Part shown: one piece after another, positions 1-5,493 of the stretch
Position numbering within the stretch: position 1 is the stretch's first letter
Layout: each line of letters starts with the position of its first letter
Assembly: GCA_946614405.1 (NCBI GenBank)
Contig: CAMOGZ010000101.1
Span: 1 to 5,971 of the forward strand
Direction: 5' to 3'
DNA from: an uncultured Eubacterium sp.
GTDB taxonomy: Bacteria > Bacillota > Clostridia > Peptostreptococcales > Anaerovoracaceae
Length of the DNA: 5,971 bases
Made by a program: the position numbers and the translations under genes
Notes under the pieces: model-generated
Database searches by the model: none
The model's input: the letters and a program-made list of their open reading frames with translations, nothing else
What the model was told of the DNA's origin: nothing

Positions 1-1398
1 CTCGGCGAACATGGTCTGGCGGAACAGGGTGGTACGGAATGCTTCTATATACATATTAAGGATATACTTGTGCATCTCCGGATCCGTCTCTGTGTTCAGC
101 AGATGACGCATCAGCAGAGACTCATTCACCGTGGAGGCAACTTCTGCGGTGAAGATGGAATGATCACCGTAGCAGAAGGGCTGGGTCTTCCGTGTGTAAT
201 AGGAGTTCATGGAATGACCCATCTCATGGACCAGGGTGAACACGTCTTCCAGACGGCCGTCATAGTTCATGAGCACGAAGGGGGCGCTGTCATAGGAGCC
301 GAAGCTGTAGGCTCCGCTGGTTTTCCCTTCATTCTCATAAATGTCGATCCATCGCTCGTCGATGCCCTTACGGAACTGGGAGAGGTATTCCTCGCCAAGA
401 GGAGCCAGGCCTTCCATAGCGATATCCACCGCCTCAGTGAAGGGGATCTCCTTCTCCGGCATCTCCACCATGGGAACATACACATCGTACATCTTCAGTT
501 CGTCCACGCCCAGGATCTTCTTCCGCAGGGCGATATACTCGTGCATGACGGGTAATGCCTTGTGGACGGATTCCACCAGATTGTCATAGACGGATTCCGG
601 GATCATTCCGCCGGACAGTGCCTGCTGCCGGGAGGACTCATATTTCCGGATACGGCTGGTCACCGCGTCGGTCTTGACATTGAAGCTGTAGTTGGTGGCG
701 ATGGTATTGATCAGGTTCTTGTATGCCTCATAGCAGTGGGTGAAAGCCTCTTCACGGACCCGGCGGTCATGGGACCGCATGAAATTGATATAATTTCCGT
801 GGGTCAGGGTCACTTCATCGCCGTCCTCATCGGTGATCTTCCCGAACTTCATGTCTGCGTTATTCAGCATGGTGAAGACCTGGTGAGAGCAGCCCAGGAC
901 CTCGCTGTACTGGGCGATGAGATTCTCTTCCTCCATGCTCAGGACATGTTCCTTCTTCCGCAGAAGATCCCGCAGCATATGATCATATACGCCCAGGCGG
1001 GGTTCCTCCGCAAGGAAGGAGAGGATCTGCTCCTCCGGCAATGATGTGAGCTCCGGGCTCACAAAGCTGGTGAGGGCGGAGATCTTGGCAATGGTGCTGA
1101 TGGCCTTGTCCATCATGGCCTGCTGCGCTGACTCCCGGTTGTCTTCGTCCAGCTTCATCCGGGCATAGACATAGGCCCGCTCCAGCTTGATCTCCATCGC
1201 ATCGCTGGCTTCCAGTGCATCCGCCAGGGCCCCGGCAGAGTCCCCCAGGTGTCCCTGGTATTTCACAAAGTCTTCCGCCATGGCAAGGGAAGCCTCGATA
1301 TCACTGTTCCAGTCTTCTTCATTTCTATACATGGATTCGATATTCCATTTAAACTCTGAGGGAATCTCAGAGCGTGTTTTTAATTTTTTGTTTCCCAT
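1..1398 (-). CDS. pepF: Oligoendopeptidase F, M3 family zinc metallopeptidase (C-terminus beyond window)
   Basis: Cytoplasmic zinc endopeptidase that would cleave short oligopeptides, probably in peptide turnover. Reading leftward from the ATG at 1398-1396, 466 codons are open without interruption to the left edge. Full PepF proteins have about 600 residues, so roughly the last fifth is missing. The N-terminal helical region contains a PepF-typical block at about residues 178-219 (NNADMKFG, then LTHGNYINFMRSHDRRVREEAF-like). The zinc site HEMGH is at residues 391-395 (positions 214-228), with Glu392 as the expected catalytic base. The likely third zinc ligand is Glu419 in TAEVASTVNE. A GAYS motif is at 363-366. 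No signal peptide is visible. The start is supported by an AGGAGGT ribosome site 4 nt upstream. Asn398 sits where I remember a His in GHSMHSY of relatives. The gene is divergent from the murI operon and appears to have its own promoter. Family assignment is confident; exact peptide specificity cannot be read. Confidence 0.93.
   Translation of the reverse strand, partial: MGNKKLKTRSEIPSEFKWNIESMYRNEEDWNSDIEASLAMAEDFVKYQGHLGDSAGALADALEASDAMEIKLERAYVYARMKLDEDNRESAQQAMMDKAISTIAKISALTSFVSPELTSLPEEQILSFLAEEPRLGVYDHMLRDLLRKKEHVLSMEEENLIAQYSEVLGCSHQVFTMLNNADMKFGKITDEDGDEVTLTHGNYINFMRSHDRRVREEAFTHCYEAYKNLINTIATNYSFNVKTDAVTSRIRKYESSRQQALSGGMIPESVYDNLVESVHKALPVMHEYIALRKKILGVDELKMYDVYVPMVEMPEKEIPFTEAVDIAMEGLAPLGEEYLSQFRKGIDERWIDIYENEGKTSGAYSFGSYDSAPFVLMNYDGRLEDVFTLVHEMGHSMNSYYTRKTQPFCYGDHSIFTAEVASTVNESLLMRHLLNTETDPEMHKYILNMYIEAFRTTLFRQTMFAE
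1354..1389 (+). terminator. Terminator-like hairpin with T-tracts, facing murI, inside the 5' end of pepF
   Basis: CTCTGAG (1354-1360) pairs perfectly with CTCAGAG (1366-1372) across a GGAAT loop. On the + strand it is followed after four bases by T5, AA and T6 (1377-1389). This resembles an intrinsic terminator that could stop rightward antisense transcription before the murI promoter. The stem is only 7 bp and is separated from the T-tract, and 7-bp stems are expected about twice in a window of this size. The T-runs are the complement of Lys AAA codons of pepF. It is therefore a weak call. Confidence 0.22.
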
Positions 1399-1399
1399 C

Positions 1400-1428
1400 T
1401 TGACCTCCTGTTGTATAATGAATATATT
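1400..1428 (+). promoter_or_regulatory. Probable sigma-A-type promoter of the murI operon
   Basis: TTGACC (1400-1405) and TATATT (1423-1428) are separated by 17 bp, the optimal spacing. Transcription would start near 1435, giving a leader of about 20 nt that includes the murI ribosome site. A second, perfect TATAAT at 1414-1419 lies in the same spacer but has no good -35 at normal distance. The -10 box overlaps the -10 of the opposite pepF promoter by three bases (1426-1428). Prediction from consensus only. Confidence 0.5.
1403..1409 (-). promoter_or_regulatory. Ribosome binding site of pepF
   Basis: Read on the minus strand this is AGGAGGT, a full anti-16S match, 4 nt before the ATG at 1398. 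It fixes the start of the peptidase. It overlaps the proposed -35 box of the opposite-strand murI promoter. Confidence 0.85.
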
Positions 1429-1454
1429 ATAGCATAGTTTAGGGAGGAAATACA
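1426..1454 (-). promoter_or_regulatory. Probable sigma-A-type promoter of pepF with extended -10
   Basis: On the minus strand the sequence TGCTATAAT occupies 1434 down to 1426. That is a perfect TATAAT box preceded by TGn, the extended -10 pattern. A weak -35-like TGTATT lies 17 nt upstream (1454-1449), which an extended -10 can tolerate. Transcription would begin near 1419 and leave a leader of about 20 nt carrying the AGGAGGT site. This is prediction from consensus only, and AT-rich spacers produce such boxes by chance. Confidence 0.55.
1441..1447 (+). promoter_or_regulatory. Ribosome binding site of murI
   Basis: AGGGAGG ends 8 nt before the ATG at 1456. It is a strong Shine-Dalgarno match that decides the murI start. 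It falls inside the spacer of the proposed opposite-strand pepF promoter. Confidence 0.85.
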
Positions 1455-1455
1455 G

Positions 1456-2271
1456 ATGGACAACCGGCCGATTGGCTTTTTTGATTCCGGCATAGGCGGC
1501 CTGACCAGCATTCCATATATGATGAGGCACCTGCCCAACGAACGGATTATTTTTTTTGGAGATACAGCGAGGACCCCGTACGGTTCCAAGTCTCAGGATA
1601 CGATCCGTCAGTTTGCCATGCAGATCGGCGAGTTTATGGCTAAGAAGAATGTGAAGATGATGGTGATCGCATGCAATACCATCAGCGCGACCTGTATCGA
1701 TGATCTCAGACGTCAGTTTCCTGAGATCCCTGTGATCGGGGTGATCTCACCCACGGCGAGAGTGGTGGCGAAGAAGTGCAATGCTCTGGACCACATCGGG
1801 ATCCTGGCCACCCGGGCCACCGTCAGAAGCGGCGCCTATATTGAGATGATCAAGGGGAAGAACCCCATCCTCAAGCATCTGTACTCCAAGGCATGTCCGG
1901 CCTTTGTGCCTCTCATCGAAGAGGGGATCATAGACAATGACATCATGGACCTGACCATCAAGTACTATCTGGACGATTTTATGCGGGAGAATGAGATCAA
2001 TACTCTGGTCCTGGGATGTACCCATTATCCTCTGATCGGAGAGAACATCCGCAGACTCTACCCGGACGTCCGCATCATCAGTTCCTCCAAGGAAGTGGTG
2101 ACGGCGGTCCAGCTGGAGCTTGATGACCGGCAGATGCTGGCGGGACCCAACGACGGTGAGAATATATTCTACGCCAGTGACCTTTCCGAGAATTTCGTGA
2201 ACATGATCCAGAGGATCCTGGGCCGTGATCAGGAGGAGCTGAACATCCGTTTTAAGAATCTGGACCTGTAG
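1456..2271 (+). CDS. murI: Glutamate racemase
   Basis: Cofactor-independent enzyme that interconverts L- and D-glutamate in the cytoplasm, supplying the D-Glu of the peptidoglycan stem peptide. It has 271 residues, the normal family length. Family motifs appear in order: IGFFDSGIGG at 6-15 with Asp10 and Ser11, GDTARTPYG at 35-43, ACNTISA at 72-78 with catalytic Cys73, ATRATVRSGAY at 118-128, CPAFVPLIEEG at 147-157, and GCTHYPLI at 187-194 with the second catalytic Cys188 and His190. Both acid/base cysteines are intact, so the enzyme should be active. AGGGAGG lies 8 nt upstream of the ATG. It is the first gene of a tight rightward operon, and its stop codon overlaps the ribosome site of the next gene. 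Two T-runs occur early in the gene, the longer being eight bases at 1550-1557. Confidence 0.97.
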   Translation: MDNRPIGFFDSGIGGLTSIPYMMRHLPNERIIFFGDTARTPYGSKSQDTIRQFAMQIGEFMAKKNVKMMVIACNTISATCIDDLRRQFPEIPVIGVISPTARVVAKKCNALDHIGILATRATVRSGAYIEMIKGKNPILKHLYSKACPAFVPLIEEGIIDNDIMDLTIKYYLDDFMRENEINTLVLGCTHYPLIGENIRRLYPDVRIISSSKEVVTAVQLELDDRQMLAGPNDGENIFYASDLSENFVNMIQRILGRDQEELNIRFKNLDL

Positions 2272-2280
2272 GAGTGATTT

Positions 2281-2841
2281 ATGACAAGAGATGAATTGTA
2301 TCGTGTACTGGACATTGATACAACAGAAGATTTTCAGTACTTTGAAAATATGGCGGAACTGATGGAGCATGAGAATGAGATCGGAAACGATCTCATTTAC
2401 GGTCTCCTGCAGGATCTTTCCATGGAAACGTTCCTGGAACTGATGGAACATTACTTTGAAGATATCCAGGGCTGGGTCCCGGAAGGGGAGACGGATTTCT
2501 ACATGATGATGGAGAACATCCGCAGGAGCCTTTCGGGAATGACCCGCAGCATCCTGAAGAGCATGGGCAACGGCGACATCCAGGAAGTGGACGATACCAT
2601 GGTGAAGCTGGCGGATGAGATCTGCCGCTTCCGGGAGTGGTACAGTCTGGAGAAGAACGTGGAGTGTACCCATGATGATACCGGAGACATCCGGGTCCTG
2701 CCGGTGCGGGATGCACTTACCCTGAACCGGGAGGAGAAGCTGGGAGGAGAATCCTGGCGCTTCGACTTCAGCCAGGCCATGGAGTATGAACTGGAGGACT
2801 ACATCATGAGTTTCGCGGACCTGGCAGAACTGGAGCAATAA
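2281..2841 (+). CDS. Uncharacterised highly acidic protein (unknown function)
   Basis: I do not recognise a family. The product has 186 residues with no signal peptide, no membrane segment and no obvious catalytic motif; it is probably cytoplasmic and mainly helical. It is strikingly acidic: I count 46 Asp/Glu against 15 Lys/Arg. Residues 9-80 contain no Lys or Arg at all but about 20 acidic residues, while basic residues begin with an RR pair at 81-82. The two cysteines, Cys115 and Cys129, are 14 residues apart. It looks like a real gene: AGGAG (2270-2274) sits 6 nt before the ATG, it fills the space between murI and the MBL gene (9 bp and 0 bp gaps), and codon use matches its neighbours. 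The operon position suggests a role linked to its neighbours, but none can be named. A protein-interaction or regulatory role is only a guess. The coding sequence contains a perfect hairpin at 2374-2397. Confidence 0.85.
   Translation: MTRDELYRVLDIDTTEDFQYFENMAELMEHENEIGNDLIYGLLQDLSMETFLELMEHYFEDIQGWVPEGETDFYMMMENIRRSLSGMTRSILKSMGNGDIQEVDDTMVKLADEICRFREWYSLEKNVECTHDDTGDIRVLPVRDALTLNREEKLGGESWRFDFSQAMEYELEDYIMSFADLAELEQ
2374..2397 (+). other. Perfect 10-bp hairpin with GAAA tetraloop inside the coding sequence
   Basis: AATGAGATCG (2374-2383) and CGATCTCATT (2388-2397) are exact reverse complements, separated by GAAA, a GNRA-class tetraloop. In mRNA this would form a stable stem about 94 nt after the start codon of the acidic protein, covering codons 32-39. 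No U-run follows, so it is not an intrinsic terminator. A role in transcript processing, stability or translation is possible but unproven. Confidence 0.5.
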
Positions 2842-3780
2842 ATGGAGAAGAAATACATAACAGAATATCCGGATTTCGACCGGTTTGCCTTTCCGGAGGG
2901 GATCTGCCGGGTCACGGGAGGCCTTGGAGGAGAGAGTTTTCTGATCTTCGGAAGTGAGAAGACCGCCCTCTATGATACAGGAATGGCCTGGTGTCACAAG
3001 CCTCTGACGGAACATATCCGGCAGGAGCTTTCCAAGAGGGGGAGAACGGAACTGGACTACATTCTTTTGTCCCATTCCCATTACGATCATATGGGGGCGC
3101 TCCCTTATCTTATCGATGAGTGGCCGGAGGTGCAGGTCTGTGCTTCGGCCAAGGCCCGCAGGGTATTTGCCAGTGAAGGTGCCGCCCGCACTATGAAGCG
3201 ACTGGGGGAGGAAGCCCGGGATCAGTTTCAGGAGAGTCAGGAAGAGATCCGCACCGACGGACTGAGAGTGGATATCGTACTGGAAGACGGATCCCAGGTC
3301 TGTCTCGGAGACAGGACCTTCCGGGTCCTGGAGACCAAGGGGCATACGGACTGCACGCTGTCCTACATTCTGGAGCCGGACAGCATTCTTTTTGCCTCGG
3401 AAAGCACCGGACAGTTCCGGGGACCGGGGGTCATGCATACCGCCATCCTGAAAAGCTACGAGGATGCCTTCCATTCTGTGGAGGTATGCAGAGCCTGCGG
3501 AGCCAGGCACATTCTGGCGCCCCATTACGGGATGATCCCCGATGAGGAGGTGCCGAATTATTTTGACCTCTTTCTGGATACCGCCAGAGCGGAGATCGAC
3601 TTCGTCTGCAGCTGCTTCCGGAAAGGAATGGATGAGAAGCAAACGCTGGAGGCCTTCATTGACAAGTATTGGTTCGAGGACCGTGGGAAATATCATCCCA
3701 AGGCAGCATTTATCGAGAATGCCGGCCACACGATCCATCTGATACGGAAGACCTTCTATGAAAAGGAGAATATATTATGA
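2842..3780 (+). CDS. MBL-fold (metallo-beta-lactamase superfamily) metal-dependent hydrolase
   Basis: Soluble 312-residue protein with a metallo-beta-lactamase-type metal site; the substrate is unknown. The signature HSHYDH at 78-83 gives His78, His80, Asp82 and His83. Further ligands are His168 in KGHTD and His228 in LAPHYG. Between them, where many members have a bridging Asp, this protein has Glu187 in ILFASESTG. The N-terminal strands (VTGGLGGESFLIFGSEKTALYDTG, about 24-47) are typical of the fold. Residues after about 230 form a helical tail rich in aromatic and charged residues, possibly a lid or dimer element. The superfamily includes thioesterases, glyoxalase II enzymes, nucleases and lactonases, and I cannot choose among them. 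The ATG follows the previous stop codon with no gap, and its own stop overlaps the next start by 4 bp, so translation is probably coupled on both sides. Confidence 0.9.
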   Translation: MEKKYITEYPDFDRFAFPEGICRVTGGLGGESFLIFGSEKTALYDTGMAWCHKPLTEHIRQELSKRGRTELDYILLSHSHYDHMGALPYLIDEWPEVQVCASAKARRVFASEGAARTMKRLGEEARDQFQESQEEIRTDGLRVDIVLEDGSQVCLGDRTFRVLETKGHTDCTLSYILEPDSILFASESTGQFRGPGVMHTAILKSYEDAFHSVEVCRACGARHILAPHYGMIPDEEVPNYFDLFLDTARAEIDFVCSCFRKGMDEKQTLEAFIDKYWFEDRGKYHPKAAFIENAGHTIHLIRKTFYEKENIL

Positions 3781-5024
3781 TCGTAACGAAGAAGCTGGCC
3801 AATGGGATCCGCATGGTCCTGGAGCCCATGCCGCAGGTACAGTCCATCGCAATGGGAATCTGGTGCGGTACCGGCGCAGTGGATGAAAATGAAAAGAACG
3901 CAGGAGTCTCCCATTTCGTGGAGCATATGATGTTCAAGGGAACGGAGAAACGGAATGCCCGTCAGATCGCGGCGGACATCGACCGTATCGGCGGACAGAT
4001 GAACGCCTTTACGGGAAAGGAAGCAACCTGTTATTACGTCAAATGCGTTTCAGATAATTATAAGAAGGCTGCAGATGTTCTGGTGGACATGGTGGAGAAT
4101 TCTCTTTTTGAAAAGAAAGAGATGGACCGGGAACGTCAGGTGATCTGTGAGGAGATCAAGATGACTAAGGATTCCCCGGATGACCTGTGCCATGACACCT
4201 TCATCACTCAGATCTACCGGGGAAACAGCATGGGCAATTCCATTCTGGGAACACCCACCAGCCTGAAGCGAGTGACCCACAACGTGATGAAACAGTATGT
4301 GGAAGATCACTATGTCCGGGACAATATCGTGGTTTCTGTAGCCGGGAAGTTCGATGTGGACGATGTCTGCGACTATTTCTCTCAGCAGTTTGGAACGCTG
4401 AAGCAGTCCAAGGGGGAGCGGGTCCTGAAGAAGAAGGACTACGAGCCCTCCTGCCGGGTCATCACCAGGGATATTCAACAAAGCCATGTCTGCATGGGAA
4501 CCAAAGCCATCTCTTTGGTGGATGACCGCTTCTACGGATTCCAGATCCTGAACAATATTCTCGGTGGAAGCATGAGCTCACGGCTCTTCCAGAACATCCG
4601 GGAGCAGAAGGGCCTGGCTTACTCCGTCTATTCCATGACGGGAGCATCCAGCAGGGACGGCTACTTCGAGATCTATGCAGGAGTCAGTCATGATAAGATC
4701 CGCGCCGCCATCGAGGGGATCCGTGAGGAACTTGAAAAGCTGGCAGCAGAGCCGGTGACACAGGATGAACTGGACTCTTCTCGTGAGCAGATGCTGTCCG
4801 GCTATGTCTTCAGCCAGGAAAGCACCTCCACCAGAATGGTGGTAAACGGCAAGAATTATCTGCTTCTGGACCGGGTATTCACTCCGGAGGAAGTAATGGA
4901 AGGGTATCATGGCGTGACCATCGACCAGATCGATGAGATCAAGGGGCTGATCACGGATTTCAGTCAGTATACGGCTGCGGTGGTCTCCGGCAAACGCTGC
5001 GATCTCCGCTCCATGATGAAATAG
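3777..5024 (+). CDS. M16-family zinc peptidase (pitrilysin/insulinase superfamily, MlpA/YmxG-like)
   Basis: Zinc-dependent peptidase of 415 residues, the size of a single-chain two-domain M16B protein, which normally dimerises to enclose a peptide chamber. The inverted zinc motif HFVEH is at 46-50, with His46, catalytic Glu49 and His50. The third ligand is probably Glu126 in ICEEIKM, 76 residues after the second His as in mitochondrial processing peptidase beta. The C-terminal half keeps RLFQNIREQKGLAYSVYS at 269-286, including the R275/Y282 pair typical of the substrate-binding side. One chain thus carries both catalytic and binding signatures, consistent with a homodimer. No signal peptide is seen, so it is likely cytoplasmic. 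The start is set by AGGAG (3764-3768), 8 nt upstream, and by a 4-bp ATGA overlap with the MBL gene. Natural substrates are unknown. Confidence 0.94.
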   Translation: MIVTKKLANGIRMVLEPMPQVQSIAMGIWCGTGAVDENEKNAGVSHFVEHMMFKGTEKRNARQIAADIDRIGGQMNAFTGKEATCYYVKCVSDNYKKAADVLVDMVENSLFEKKEMDRERQVICEEIKMTKDSPDDLCHDTFITQIYRGNSMGNSILGTPTSLKRVTHNVMKQYVEDHYVRDNIVVSVAGKFDVDDVCDYFSQQFGTLKQSKGERVLKKKDYEPSCRVITRDIQQSHVCMGTKAISLVDDRFYGFQILNNILGGSMSSRLFQNIREQKGLAYSVYSMTGASSRDGYFEIYAGVSHDKIRAAIEGIREELEKLAAEPVTQDELDSSREQMLSGYVFSQESTSTRMVVNGKNYLLLDRVFTPEEVMEGYHGVTIDQIDEIKGLITDFSQYTAAVVSGKRCDLRSMMK

Positions 5025-5036
5025 ATGAGAGGCTGT

Positions 5037-5474
5037 ATGGAAAAGAACATTCGGATCCGTTATCATAATAAGCAGCTTGAGAAGCTGGAATATATCGACG
5101 GGAAAAGCGACTGGATCGATCTGAGGGCGGCGGAGAACGTGTCCCTTGCGAAGGGAGAGTTTCACCTTCTGGACCTGGGGATCTCCATGGAGCTTCCGGA
5201 AGGGTATGAGATGATCATCGCCCCCAGAAGCTCGACCTTCAGGAATTTCGGGATCATCCAGGTGAACAGCATCGGCATTGTGGATGAGAGTTACTGTGGG
5301 GACGATGACGTCATCCGGATGCCGGTCCTGGCTGTCCGGGATACGGAGATCCATGTCAATGACCGGGTAGCCCAGTTCCGGATCCTGGAGCATCAGCCTT
5401 CCATCCGTTTTACGGAGGTGGATCATCTGGGAAATCCGGACCGCGGTGGATTCGGTTCCACCGGAATCAAATAG
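5037..5474 (+). CDS. dut: dUTP diphosphatase (trimeric-type dUTPase)
   Basis: Hydrolyses dUTP to dUMP and pyrophosphate, keeping uracil out of DNA and providing dUMP for thymidylate synthase. The 145 residues show all five motifs of homotrimeric dUTPases: I, SDWIDLRAAE at 24-33; II, APRSS at 62-66; III, GIVDESYCGDDD from 80, with the expected catalytic Asp83 and base-stacking Tyr86; IV, DRVAQF at 109-114; V, RGGFGSTG at 136-143, the flexible phosphate-binding tail. I chose ATG 5037 because AGAGG (5028-5032) precedes it by 4 nt. An in-frame ATG at 5025, directly after the preceding stop, would add MRGC but has no ribosome site. Motif I differs from the common AGYDLRA form, and motif III has Cys87 after the Tyr. 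The gene sits between the M16 peptidase and dgt, so two dNTP-pool enzymes are adjacent. Confidence 0.95.
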   Translation: MEKNIRIRYHNKQLEKLEYIDGKSDWIDLRAAENVSLAKGEFHLLDLGISMELPEGYEMIIAPRSSTFRNFGIIQVNSIGIVDESYCGDDDVIRMPVLAVRDTEIHVNDRVAQFRILEHQPSIRFTEVDHLGNPDRGGFGSTGIK

Positions 5475-5493
5475 AGGGGAACAGAGATAATCA

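Noticed and set aside
70..1044. Two rightward open frames (70-555 and 562-1044) opposite pepF
   Set aside because: Both are the codon-aligned complement of pepF, whose reading frame is unbroken and carries the HEMGH zinc site.
1045..1063. 7-bp inverted repeat with a 5-nt loop (TGTGAGC/GCTCACA) inside pepF
   Set aside because: Stems of this size are expected about twice by chance in 6 kb. No T-tract follows, and the bases encode ordinary pepF sequence.
1747..3738. 663-codon open frame on the minus strand opposite murI, the acidic gene and the MBL gene
   Set aside because: It is exactly codon-aligned with the three sense genes, which share one frame. It stays open because the sense genes use no TTA, CTA or TCA codons over this stretch; it ends at a sense TCA at 1747-1749. 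The sense proteins have clear family motifs, while the antisense product is low-complexity and unlike any family I know.
5025..5036. Upstream ATG of dut at 5025, directly after the M16 stop
   Set aside because: No Shine-Dalgarno sequence precedes it, whereas AGAGG precedes the ATG at 5037. The four extra residues are not part of any dUTPase motif. Reinitiation from the adjacent stop cannot be fully excluded.
5181..5190. 10-bp palindrome CTCCATGGAG in dut
   Set aside because: A self-complementary 10-mer occurs about once per kilobase by chance, and it lies mid-gene with no repeat copies noticed.
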